A stretch of DNA of 64,000 bases. Origin: Cyclobacteriaceae bacterium. GTDB lineage: Bacteria > Bacteroidota > Bacteroidia > Cytophagales > Cyclobacteriaceae. The position numbers and the translations under genes were made by a program. Shown piece after piece: positions 53,235-60,592 of this stretch. The notes beneath the pieces were generated by a model that did not search any database, was not told where the DNA came from, and saw nothing but the letters and a program-made list of their open reading frames with translations. The stretch lies in contig BPHC01000005.1 in NCBI GenBank assembly GCA_026003355.1, positions 180,583-244,582 on the forward strand, written 5' to 3'. Numbering within the stretch: position 1 is the stretch's first letter; every line of letters begins with the position of its first letter.

Positions 53235-53956
53235 GGTGTGGTGATGGCTTCTTCTATGTTTTCTTCCGGAATGGGGGGCAGGTTTTTAAGTCGAATGTAC
53301 AGCTGGGCAAGCACGGCTACATCGCTTAAGCAGTATTTTTTTATTTTTTCCAAGTTATTCTCTTTGTAGTACACGGTGTTTACCAGGCTGCCGTCCATAC
53401 CGTTTTTGCTGGAGGGTATGTTAAACAGGGCTGCCAGCAGGTCGAGTGAGGTGTAGTGTTTATAATCGCCAAATTTCCACATTTCAAGGGTGTCGAGGTG
53501 TGGAATTTCCCACGGCTTTTTTCCTGAAAGGTTAAGCAGCAAAGGCAGGGCGATGCCGTTTACCAGCATTCTGCGGCTAAGGTAGGGAAAGTCGAATTCC
53601 TTGCCGTTGTGTGCGCACAGTTTGGCGGCAGGGCCAAGTTTTTCCAGCAGCAGGCGAAAGTCGTTTAGAATTTCTTTTTCATTATGGCTGCAGTAGGACT
53701 TAAGGTACAGCACCGGTTCGCCTTTGGTGTTTTCGCGTATCATGCCAAAACCTATGCAAACCACCTTTCCAAATTCGGCATATATGGCTGCCCGTTGGTG
53801 AAAGAGTTCCTCATCGGTAATGTTTTCTTCGCGTTTAAGCCATGCGGCCTTGCGTTCCCACTGGGTGCGAATGCGCTCATCGAGCGAAAAATAGTTATTG
53901 GTGCAGGCAACGGTTTCGATGTCGAGAAAAAGAATATCGCGCAGTTCGGCAATCAT
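53231..53956 (-). CDS. DnaQ-superfamily 3'-5' exonuclease (PolB-exo-like)
   Basis: 241 residues of RNase H-like fold. Exo I is ILFLDIETV (Asp12, Glu14). Exo II is LCAHNGKEFDFPYLSRRM. Exo III is IKKYCLSDVAVLAQLYIRL. All catalytic acids are present. It belongs to the predicted family-B polymerase-type exonucleases found as stand-alone proteins in Bacteroidota. It could act in DNA repair, possibly supplying a 3'-5' activity that Pol I here appears to lack (inference). ATGA overlap with rnr. Confidence 0.88.
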   Translation of the reverse strand: MIAELRDILFLDIETVACTNNYFSLDERIRTQWERKAAWLKREENITDEELFHQRAAIYAEFGKVVCIGFGMIRENTKGEPVLYLKSYCSHNEKEILNDFRLLLEKLGPAAKLCAHNGKEFDFPYLSRRMLVNGIALPLLLNLSGKKPWEIPHLDTLEMWKFGDYKHYTSLDLLAALFNIPSSKNGMDGSLVNTVYYKENNLEKIKKYCLSDVAVLAQLYIRLKNLPPIPEENIEEAITTP

Positions 53957-53994
53957 GGCCTGAAGATAGCAATCTTTGGCGGTATGTGGCGTTG

Positions 53995-54399
53995 TTAGCT
54001 GTGCAGTATGCCCTCCATATTCAGTTCTTCAATATAACGCAGATTGGCTTCGCAGATGGAGTCGGGCACGAATACAAAACGCTTGTCGAAAATAGTAGAA
54101 CCAATGTAGTAACTTACCCAGTATTCGTTGTTGAGGTGAAATACGGCCGGATCGATGGGTTCGATGTGCACCGTTCCTCTGGCCGGCACTTCGGAAAAAA
54201 AATGGCGCAGTATGGAGGTGCGCTGTTCTTCACCGTCTTTAAGTCCGTAGCCCTTGCTGGCTACCAGGGCGTTTTGGAGGGGCACGCTGTTGTTGTTGAT
54301 GAGGAACACCTGCCATTCATCGGCTTCGCCCGGACTTTGCCTGCGTACCACGGCAATGGTTACGTTCTTTACCTGAGGTATTTCAATGTCGCGCATCAT
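53995..54399 (-). CDS. Conserved-looking hypothetical protein
   Basis: About 134 residues, not recognised. There is no signal peptide or membrane helix. The beta-rich pattern (VKNVTIAVVRRQSPGEADEWQVFLINNNSVPLQNALVASKGYG...RGTVHIEPIDPAVFHLNNEYWVSYYIGSTIFDKRFVFVPDSI) suggests an Ig-like sandwich. ATG 54399 overlaps the lipB stop (ATGA); ATG 54396 is the alternative and GTG 54405 is less likely. It is co-transcribed with lipB. A role linked to lipoylation is not supported by anything in the protein itself. Confidence 0.7.
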   Translation of the reverse strand: MMRDIEIPQVKNVTIAVVRRQSPGEADEWQVFLINNNSVPLQNALVASKGYGLKDGEEQRTSILRHFFSEVPARGTVHIEPIDPAVFHLNNEYWVSYYIGSTIFDKRFVFVPDSICEANLRYIEELNMEGILHS

Positions 54400-55115
54400 A
54401 TCCACTCCATTTCAAACACTTCGGCCAGTTTTGCTTTCAGCACCAGGGCCACATCGGTCAAAGCCACGCTTCGGCCCAGTTCTTTTTCCATTGAGGTTAC
54501 GGCTTTATCGCGGATGCCACAGGGTACAATGTAGTTAAAGTAAGAAAGGTTGGTATTTACATTAAGGGCAAAACCGTGCAGGGTTACCCACCGGCTGGTT
54601 TTTACTCCCATGGCGCATATTTTACGGGCGCGGTGCGGTTCCTGCGGGTCCACCCACACGCCGGTAAGGCCTTCGATGCGGCCGGCAGGCAAACCGAAAT
54701 GCTGCAGGGTAAGAATGATGGCCTCTTCCAGCGATCGCATGTAGCGGTGAATGTCGGTAAAAAAGTTTTCCAGGTCCAGCACCGGATAACCCACCAGTTG
54801 CCCGGGGCCGTGATAGGTAATGTCGCCACCGCGGTTAGTGTGTACATAAGTGGCGCCCAGGCGTTCCAGTTGTGCGGCATCGGCCAGCAGGTGCGCGGGG
54901 TGTCCGTTGCGCCCCAGTGTGTAAACGTGGGGATGCTGGCAAAAGATAAGGTAATTGGATGTTTGCGGCCGGGTGTGAGCTGTTGAATTGCGGCTGGCAA
55001 CTTTCTGTGCAAGAATTTCCTGCATGAGCCGGTCCTGATAGTGCCAGGCCTGCCGGTATTCTATTACACCCAGGTCAATAAACTTAACCTTTCTGTTGGC
55101 AGCGGAAATGCTCAC
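54396..55115 (-). CDS. lipB: Lipoyl(octanoyl) transferase
   Basis: 239 residues. Seen are the substrate motif HTNRGGDITYHGPGQLVGYPVLDL and the active Cys in YIVPCGIRDKAVTSM (about 197). The invariant Lys is in CAMGVKTSRWVTLHGFALNV. It moves octanoyl from ACP to lipoyl domains. The start is GTG 55115, which overlaps the stop of the isomerase gene (GTGA). An ATG would come only at residue 31, inside the conserved fold. lipA is not in the window. Confidence 0.96.
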   Translation of the reverse strand: MSISAANRKVKFIDLGVIEYRQAWHYQDRLMQEILAQKVASRNSTAHTRPQTSNYLIFCQHPHVYTLGRNGHPAHLLADAAQLERLGATYVHTNRGGDITYHGPGQLVGYPVLDLENFFTDIHRYMRSLEEAIILTLQHFGLPAGRIEGLTGVWVDPQEPHRARKICAMGVKTSRWVTLHGFALNVNTNLSYFNYIVPCGIRDKAVTSMEKELGRSVALTDVALVLKAKLAEVFEMEWI

Positions 55116-56119
55116 TTATTTTTATCCAGTTCTTCTTTCAGGTGAACAATAGGTTCAACGGGGTCGGGGTCAATTCCGTTTTCCTTTGCCAGGAAGTACG
55201 ATACCCAGTCGGTTAAATGAATAAGATAATAGTATTGTTCCAGAAGGGAGGCTCCTTCGCCTACTATGTCGATAATGGGATTGGATTTTTTTTCGAATAT
55301 GTTGCGGCAAATTTCCATGCGTTTTTCCACGCGCTCATGGTCGTGGTCAGAATACATATACACTACCTGCAGGTAGGGCATTATGGCTTCGGGAAACTGC
55401 CACCCTACCAGCTCGTTGTGGTTCATTTCGGGGAAAGTGTTTACATGGGCCAACTGCTTGGCGTTTTCGTTGAGCTGCTGCTGAAAGCGCAGGGCCATGG
55501 CGTGCAGGCGGCTGTCGCAGTAAATAACCGGAAGTTTTCCTTTAAGCTTTCGGGCAATGAGTTCGGCTTCGCTCTGAATGCCTTTTTCACCGCGGTCCAG
55601 AAACTGAATGGCATTTTCAGTTTCCTTGATAAAGGCTGCCCCGATAAGGTTGGTGTGGTACAATACCGACAACAGGGCAATGATGTTGTAAGCCAGCATG
55701 GCGCGGGGGCTATCGGATCCTGAAGGCAGTTTGATGTAGTACAGGTTATACTCGCGGGCAATTTCCAGCAGTTTGCCACCAGAGGCTATGGCAATAACAT
55801 GTGCCCGCTTTAGCAGAGCCTTGTTCATAGCCGCAACGGTTTCTTCGGTGTTGCCGCTGTATGAGCAGGCGATAAACAGCGTATGCGGACTAACAAACTG
55901 GGGAATGCTGTAGCTTTTGCAAACGGTAATGGGGATGGGAATGCGGCCAAAGGTAAGCGACTCCACCAGGTTAGCCCCAATGCCAGAGCCCCCCATGCCG
56001 GCAATAACTACGTTGCGGATGTCGCTGCCCGGGCGCACCAGGTCTACATTCTGGCTCATGCGCAGCGCATCGGCCAGCTGACGGGTAAATTGTTCGATGT
56101 ATTTTTTTGTGGCAGACAT
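55112..56119 (-). CDS. SIS-domain phosphoglucose/phosphomannose isomerase family protein
   Basis: 335 residues from ATG 56119 (MSATKKYIEQFTRQLADALR). Two SIS domains are present. The first has VVIAGMGGSGIGANLVES and FIACSYSGNTEETVAAMNKA. The second has the C-terminal FPEMNHNELVGW, whose His/Glu are catalytic in the bifunctional PGI/PMI family. It interconverts fructose-6-P with glucose-6-P and/or mannose-6-P. An exact TACCTTTG promoter element is upstream. First gene of the operon with lipB (4-nt overlap). Confidence 0.87.
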   Translation of the reverse strand: MSATKKYIEQFTRQLADALRMSQNVDLVRPGSDIRNVVIAGMGGSGIGANLVESLTFGRIPIPITVCKSYSIPQFVSPHTLFIACSYSGNTEETVAAMNKALLKRAHVIAIASGGKLLEIAREYNLYYIKLPSGSDSPRAMLAYNIIALLSVLYHTNLIGAAFIKETENAIQFLDRGEKGIQSEAELIARKLKGKLPVIYCDSRLHAMALRFQQQLNENAKQLAHVNTFPEMNHNELVGWQFPEAIMPYLQVVYMYSDHDHERVEKRMEICRNIFEKKSNPIIDIVGEGASLLEQYYYLIHLTDWVSYFLAKENGIDPDPVEPIVHLKEELDKNK

Positions 56120-56136
56120 AAAACCGTAAATCTTTG

Positions 56137-56144
56137 CAAAGGTA
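56137..56144 (-). promoter_or_regulatory. Bacteroidota-type -7 element upstream of the isomerase-lipB operon
   Basis: On the minus strand this is TACCTTTG, an exact TAnnTTTG match. It ends 17 nt before the isomerase ATG at 56119, predicting a leader of about 10-14 nt. Confidence 0.5.
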
Positions 56145-56191
56145 GGGCAAAACAGGGCAACTGGTAAACCCTGGCACAAAGTTTAACGACC

Positions 56192-56539
56192 ATGGCCAGC
56201 AAGCAGCAAGCCGGTAAATGCGGAGAAAATCTGGCAGCTTCGTTTTTGGAGCGCCAGGGGTACGAATTGGTGGCGCGCAATTACCGCTACCGACGGGCCG
56301 AGGTGGATTTAATTATGCGAAAAGCTGATTGGCTGGTATTTGTTGAAGTAAAGGCGCGTACGGGCGAAGCATTTGGATACCCCGAGTCGTTTGTAGATGC
56401 CCGCAAGGCTGCTTTGCTGACGCAGGCAGCCGAAGCCTATATATATGCCCACAACTGGCATGGGCATGTGCGGTTTGATGTGGTTTCGGTTGATTTGCGC
56501 ACCGGCACCGTGCAACATTTTGAAGATGCCATACAGTAA
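56192..56539 (+). CDS. YraN/UPF0102 family protein
   Basis: 115 residues. The PD-(D/E)XK nuclease-like core of YraN is complete: GKCGENLAASFLERQGYELVARNYRYRRAEVDLI, then WLVFVEVKARTGEAFGYPESFVDARKAALL. The Glu, Asp and ExK positions are conserved. Activity is unproven in the family; roles in processing of branched DNA have been proposed. It is the last clearly core gene before the AT-rich accessory DNA. Confidence 0.92.
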   Translation: MASKQQAGKCGENLAASFLERQGYELVARNYRYRRAEVDLIMRKADWLVFVEVKARTGEAFGYPESFVDARKAALLTQAAEAYIYAHNWHGHVRFDVVSVDLRTGTVQHFEDAIQ

Positions 56540-56603
56540 CCCGGGGGTGCTGTACATAAATGCCGAACCCGCCTTCCATGCTTTTTAAAGCCATTTACTG
56601 CGG

Positions 56604-56657
56604 GCTACACCTGGTATTTCGAAATACCTGATACCCCGTAATTTGCTACACCAGGTA
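56604..56657. repeat. Direct repeats and 16-bp palindrome at the core/accessory boundary
   Basis: A 13-bp near-direct repeat, GCTACACCTGGTA (56604-56616) and GCTACACCAGGTA (56645-56657), brackets a perfect 16-bp palindrome GGTATTTCGAAATACC (56613-56628). It lies between yraN and the AT-rich region and could be an integration or recombination scar, or a terminator-like structure for yraN. Confidence 0.5.
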
Positions 56658-57286
56658 ACAAATTAACACATAAACCGAAATATGGATATCTTCAGGCCAT
56701 AGAATGCTTTGAATTTATGATTGACTACCCAACTACTATTACTGTTGGAGAGGGAAGTGACGCCTACTCTAGCACTACATGGTACTCAGAATCTTATACT
56801 GTGTGTTCTACATCAGGGGGTGATAGTGGACCTATTGTCTCAGGTGAAGAAAGCCTAGGTGGATGTAAATGTGAATCAGGGAAAAATGTCTCGATAATCG
56901 ATAACGAGCAGATACAAATTGATATTTGGGAAGATCAGATTGATGACTCCCAGTTAAAACCTTGTTTAAAGACGATATTAACTGATGTCAAAAATATTTC
57001 ACAAGGTTCCGTTGGGCAAATTATTCAAAAATTTGCTGGTTCCATACCCGGCTGGAATTGGGAATTAAAGGATGGAGTTCTTACTGGGGGAACAGGTGAA
57101 ACGGATCCTCCTGCGAATTACAATAAATCGACAGGAACAGTAACAACCACATTTGACACTCAAGCTTGGTTAAATGCATCAGATTTAGAGAATTCTCGAC
57201 ACGATTGCAGTCGAATTGACAGGGAAAGACACCCAAGGAAACTCAAAAACACAAAAAGGAAAAAGTGCAGGACGCTAATTAAATAA
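56642..57286 (+). pseudogene. Fragment of a secreted protein, truncated at both ends
   Basis: The frame is open from a stop at 56639 with no obvious start; ATG 56717 lies inside what looks like continuous coding sequence. The protein has paired cysteines (YTVCSTSGGDSGP and GGCKCESG). It then runs KTILTDVKNISQGSVGQIIQKFAGSIPGWNW...TTTFDTQAWLNASDLENSR. After that the frame turns into basic, unlikely sequence. In the next frame the end reads ILDTIAVELTGKDTQGNS and stops at about 57,277. I recall relatives that continue into an HExxH-type segment here; if so, the peptidase part is missing. It is likely a recombination remnant. Confidence 0.5.
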
Positions 57287-57291
57287 AAATT

Positions 57292-57708
57292 ATGAAAAAA
57301 TCCATTTTACTTCATCTTATTGTTGGCTTAGCAATTACTTCCTGTCAGCATAAAGTTGTAAATATAAAACCAACCTACAACAAAGGTGGTTACGCAATAA
57401 ATCACATGCAAAGTGAATCAAAAAGTACCACAGTAGTTTTTGGACAAGTAGTAGACATTGAAACAAATCAGATATTAAGCCCTGCAATAGTAAAAATGGG
57501 TTGCTTAACAGTCCAAACAGACGAATCAGGGAAATACGAAATCTTGCAAGAATCAAGTACTACAATGTCATTTTTAACATGTTCATTTATTGGATATAGG
57601 ACTATTGAGACAGAACGTTTTAGAATAGTAAAAGGAGATTCACTTAAAGTGAATTTCTTTTTAGTACAAGACGATAGACTGTTAATAAATTGTGAGGGTC
57701 AAGAATAA
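57292..57708 (+). CDS. Lipoprotein with CarboxypepD-reg-like domain (cassette gene)
   Basis: 138 residues. The lipoprotein signal is MKKSILLHLIVGLAITSCQ (Cys18). A transthyretin-like regulatory domain follows (FGQVVDIETNQILSPAIVKMGCLTVQTDESGKYEILQ...TCSFIGYRTIE), as at the N-terminus of many Bacteroidota outer-membrane proteins but here alone. Strongly AT-rich codons differ from the core. The stop lies 9 nt before the outer end of the first attC-like site, the compact layout expected of a cassette gene. No biochemical function is inferable. Confidence 0.75.
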   Translation: MKKSILLHLIVGLAITSCQHKVVNIKPTYNKGGYAINHMQSESKSTTVVFGQVVDIETNQILSPAIVKMGCLTVQTDESGKYEILQESSTTMSFLTCSFIGYRTIETERFRIVKGDSLKVNFFLVQDDRLLINCEGQE

Positions 57709-57717
57709 AAAAACTGT

Positions 57718-57848
57718 GCACAACAAAAGCTATAAAACATATGCTTTTTTGTAGTTTCTTAAAGTGTGTGCTGTTAAATTTCGTTAGCAACGTGGGACAG
57801 TGACTTATGTATTTATACGCATACGTTTTATAGCCACACGTTATAGGC
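57718..57848 (+). repeat. attC-like recombination site 1
   Basis: Outer boxes are GCACAAC (57718-57724) and GTTATAGGC (57840-57848). Stem arms 57729-57744 and 57819-57834 pair over 16 bp with one A-C mismatch at A57739, 15 nt after the AAC. The right spacer is CACAC, 5 nt. The site is 131 nt long. The next gene starts 45 nt later. Confidence 0.75.
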
Positions 57849-57892
57849 AACCATAGGACGACAGTGCAACCAAATATAAAAGACAAAAAAGT

Positions 57893-58402
57893 ATGACATT
57901 TTTAGAATTAGCCGAAAGAGTTTTAAGAGAAGAAAAACGACCGTTGACCGCCAACGAAATTTGGACTTTGGCCACAGAAAAAGGTTATGACAAACAACTT
58001 AACAGCGAAGGCAAAACTCCTTGGGCGACACTTGGTGCACAGATTTACGTTAACGCAAAAGACAATCCAAAATCACCGTTTGCACAGACAGACAGCAGAC
58101 CGAAAAAATTCTATCTAAAATCTCAAGCAAGTCAACTCGACTTATCAGAAAGAGCAGTTTCAAAAGAGCCGACAGTTGTAAAGAAAAAACGGTTTGACTT
58201 TTTAGAGAAAGACCTACACCCATATCTGACTTATTACGCTTATTACCATTTACATTGCTACACCAAGACAATTAACCATTCACAATCTTCAAAAAAGGAA
58301 TTTGGTGAGTGGGTTCATCCTAAACCAAAAGCAAAACAAATAGATGAATCTGCAGATGTATTAAATTTTATGCTCTATAATTTGGGAGTGAATGTTAAAT
58401 AA
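57893..58402 (+). CDS. HARE-HTH domain protein, HrgA-like, probably C-terminally truncated
   Basis: 169 residues. Residues 1-80 are a HARE-HTH winged helix (MTFLELAERVLREEKRPLTANEIWTLATEKGY...KTPWATLGAQIYV). The family is named for HB1, ASXL and restriction endonucleases. The second part (FLEKDLHPYLTYYAYYHLHCYTKTINHSQSSKKEFGEWVHPK) resembles the start of the domain in HrgA/COG2958-type proteins found with restriction systems. The sequence then switches to an unrelated 27-residue tail and stops, so the rest of that domain appears missing. It sits 45 nt after an attC-like crossover and 24 nt before the recombinase gene. Confidence 0.7.
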   Translation: MTFLELAERVLREEKRPLTANEIWTLATEKGYDKQLNSEGKTPWATLGAQIYVNAKDNPKSPFAQTDSRPKKFYLKSQASQLDLSERAVSKEPTVVKKKRFDFLEKDLHPYLTYYAYYHLHCYTKTINHSQSSKKEFGEWVHPKPKAKQIDESADVLNFMLYNLGVNVK

Positions 58403-58426
58403 AACTATGTTTATTTATAAAATCGG

Positions 58427-59557
58427 ATGAAAAAAATTGTTTTAACAAGGAAAATTCATCGAGGTCGTTCGGTTTTATTAATGCATTTTGAACGCGACTT
58501 AGAATTACAAAACATTTGTAAAAAAATTGGAGCTTCATTTTCTGCTACACACAAAGCCTGGTATTTAGACAATAACAAAGAAAACTTAATATTGATATTA
58601 AACAGTTTTAAACAAAAAGCTTTTGTAGATGCCTACGAAGTATTTAATAACTTTCAGTTTACAAACCTTTTAAAGGATGAAAAGAAAATTTATACAGAAA
58701 TTTTTCATGAATTAAACAAAGAAAAAGAATTAAAAATTCAGGAATTCAGTAATTGGTTACATAGTAAGCGCTATTCTTTAAATACCATTAAAACTTATAC
58801 AGATGCACTACGAACATTTCTTCGATTTTTTAATGATAAGCAAATCCACGAAATCAATCATAAAGATTTAATTCGTTTTAATAACGAGTATATACTTAAA
58901 AACCAACTTTCATCCTCATTTCAAAATCAAATTGTAAATGCCATAAAACTGTTTTTCAAAATAATTGAAAATAGTAATATGGATATAGAACTTATACATC
59001 GTCCGAGGCGAGAAAAGAAGTTGCCTAATGTACTAAGCAAACAAGAAATTAAATCAATACTTGATGTATCAAGTAATATTAAACACAAAGCAATGCTCAG
59101 TTTAATTTATGCCTGCGGATTGAGAAGAAGTGAATTATTAAATTTAAAACCAACAGATATAGATAGTAAAAGGCACTTATTAATTATAAGAAACTCAAAA
59201 GGTAAAAAAGATCGGGTAGTTCCAATTTCTGACAAATTAATAGAATTGTTAAGATCATATTATAAAAATTACAGACCAAAAATTTGGTTATTTGAAGGTC
59301 AAAAATCAGGTGAACAATATTCAGAAACCAGCTTACAAAAAGTTTTACAAAATGCCGTAAAAACTGTTGGGATAAAAAAGCCGGTTACCTTACATTGGTT
59401 ACGACATTCTTATGCAACACATTTATTAGAATCGGGAACAGACATAAGGTATATACAGGAATTGCTGGGGCACAAAAGTTCAAGAACAACAGAAATATAT
59501 ACACATGTAAGTGAAAAAGCACTTCAAAAAATACAATCGCCTTTTGATAATTTATGA
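58427..59557 (+). CDS. Tyrosine recombinase with extra N-terminal domain, inside the cassette array
   Basis: 376 residues. The catalytic set is complete: Arg233 (ACGLRRSELL), Lys in SKGKKDRVV (about 258-261), His323/Arg326 (LHWLRHSYATHLL), His349 (LLGHKSS) and Tyr358 (EIYTHV). A core-binding SAM-like domain is at about 100-190 (FSNWLHSKRYSLNTIKTYTDALRTFLRFF). Residues 1-75 are an additional domain with IHRGRSVLLMHF and IGASFSATHKAWYL, a W-containing pattern reminiscent of HARP-like modules. The ending (SEKALQKIQSPFDNL) resembles the IntI ending with SPLD. The roughly 20-residue IntI-specific insertion between the Lys and HxxR motifs is absent. It is the best candidate to act on the attC-like sites. 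Confidence 0.9.
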   Translation: MKKIVLTRKIHRGRSVLLMHFERDLELQNICKKIGASFSATHKAWYLDNNKENLILILNSFKQKAFVDAYEVFNNFQFTNLLKDEKKIYTEIFHELNKEKELKIQEFSNWLHSKRYSLNTIKTYTDALRTFLRFFNDKQIHEINHKDLIRFNNEYILKNQLSSSFQNQIVNAIKLFFKIIENSNMDIELIHRPRREKKLPNVLSKQEIKSILDVSSNIKHKAMLSLIYACGLRRSELLNLKPTDIDSKRHLLIIRNSKGKKDRVVPISDKLIELLRSYYKNYRPKIWLFEGQKSGEQYSETSLQKVLQNAVKTVGIKKPVTLHWLRHSYATHLLESGTDIRYIQELLGHKSSRTTEIYTHVSEKALQKIQSPFDNL

Positions 59558-59687
59558 TTTTTTATATTTTTGGGAAAGAAATATAAATTTATAAGGCATG
59601 ATAAAAAAGTGTACATATCTTACAATTTTGGTTTGTATATGAACACCTTTTTAGAATTTAGAGTAAACATATAAGTAAGTTAGGTGC
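59558..59687. other. AT-rich segment where an attC site is expected but not recognisable
   Basis: The 130 nt between the recombinase stop and a clear cassette start (GTTAGGTGC, 59679-59687) are attC-sized. I find neither the expected left box (complement of GTTATAGGC) nor a long stem. The site may be decayed, or the recombinase gene may have entered by another route. Confidence 0.4.
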
Positions 59688-59703
59688 AATGCCAGCGGAC
59701 ACC

Positions 59704-60408
59704 CTAAAACATTCGGAGTTGGCTGACAAAATCTTTAAAACGCTTTTCTTGTGCTTCATAATAATCTTTGTCAAGTTCAAAGCCAGTAAATGAATATCCG
59801 TTCTTTTGACAAGCTATCCTACTACTTCCACTTCCTAAATGTGTATCTAAAATCAAATTGCCTTGCTCCGCAAATTCTTTTAAAATCCATTCATAAAGTG
59901 ATATTGGCTTTTGTGTTGGATGCACTCTATCAATATCGCCTCGTTCCTTTGCATTTCCACCACTCCAAAATCTTGAATATTTTTTTACCACCTTATCAAA
60001 GCTACACCAAGCAAGTTCTCCATCTGCATAAGAATTGTCTCCCGTGCCTTTATCCCAAAATATCCAGCATCTTGAAGGTGGCAAAAATTCTGTCATATAA
60101 TTGCCACCCCACACAATTTGATTTTTAGATACTCTAAACAACTGCTCCCAATAATCGGCAGTAGGAATAGCATTATCCCAATCATTTACTTTGTGGAATT
60201 TACTTGGCTTTTTTCTTGTTCCACTTTGGAAGTTTACACTACCTGCCCCAATTCCATAAGGTGGGTCAACTATTGCAAGGTCAAAGTAGTTATTGGAAAA
60301 GCGTTTTAAACCCTCTACACAATCCTCATTATACACCACAGAAGGCACTGCACCTAACACGGTATTGGCAAAATTGCCGTTCTGTTTTTCAATTAAACTT
60401 TCGTCCAT
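59704..60408 (-). CDS. Beta-class DNA methyltransferase (orphan, reverse-oriented cassette gene)
   Basis: 234 residues, intact. Catalytic motif IV is DLAIVDPPYGIG (about 48-59). The target-recognition middle includes RCWIFWDKGTGDNSYADGELAW. The SAM-binding motif I comes late (LILDTHLGSGSSRIACQKNGYSFTGFELD), so the motif order is the beta class of N6-adenine/N4-cytosine enzymes. HPTQKPISLYEWIL is also typical. No partner endonuclease lies in this unit. The gene runs against the array direction. Its first about 20 codons, encoding IEKQNGNFANTVLGA, lie within attC-like site 3. The stop is 25 nt from the cassette's left crossover. Confidence 0.88.
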   Translation of the reverse strand: MDESLIEKQNGNFANTVLGAVPSVVYNEDCVEGLKRFSNNYFDLAIVDPPYGIGAGSVNFQSGTRKKPSKFHKVNDWDNAIPTADYWEQLFRVSKNQIVWGGNYMTEFLPPSRCWIFWDKGTGDNSYADGELAWCSFDKVVKKYSRFWSGGNAKERGDIDRVHPTQKPISLYEWILKEFAEQGNLILDTHLGSGSSRIACQKNGYSFTGFELDKDYYEAQEKRFKDFVSQLRMF

Positions 60409-60477
60409 AATTTCAACTTTTGTTTTTCAATTTAGCTTTCGGTTCGGCAACTTCGCCAATACCCATACGTTATGTGC
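60350..60477 (+). repeat. attC-like recombination site 3
   Basis: Outer boxes are GCACCTAAC (60350-60358) and GTTATGTGC (60469-60477). Stem arms 60361-60379 and 60445-60463 pair over 19 bp with two A-C mismatches, one of them A60373, 15 nt after AAC. The right spacer is CATAC. The left flank GGCACTGCACCTAAC matches the complement of this cassette's start (59679-59693) at 14 of 15 positions. The minus-strand methyltransferase starts inside it. Confidence 0.8.
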
Positions 60478-60592
60478 CATTCTAAAAGACCTTGCTATAA
60501 CGAAATGACAGAGGACAAAGACGCACAACTTTTAATCGGACGACATAATTTTTTTTGACTAAATTTGAAATGGCTTTTAATTGAATTTGAAA

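Noticed and set aside
56613..56628. Palindrome as a fifth attC-like site
   Set aside because: It has no AAC/GTT outer boxes, no 5-nt spacer and no mismatch at the fixed distance.
58427..59557. Calling the recombinase a bona fide integron integrase IntI
   Set aside because: It lacks the IntI-specific insertion between the conserved Lys and HxxR motifs and has a different N-terminus. It is described as a tyrosine recombinase only.
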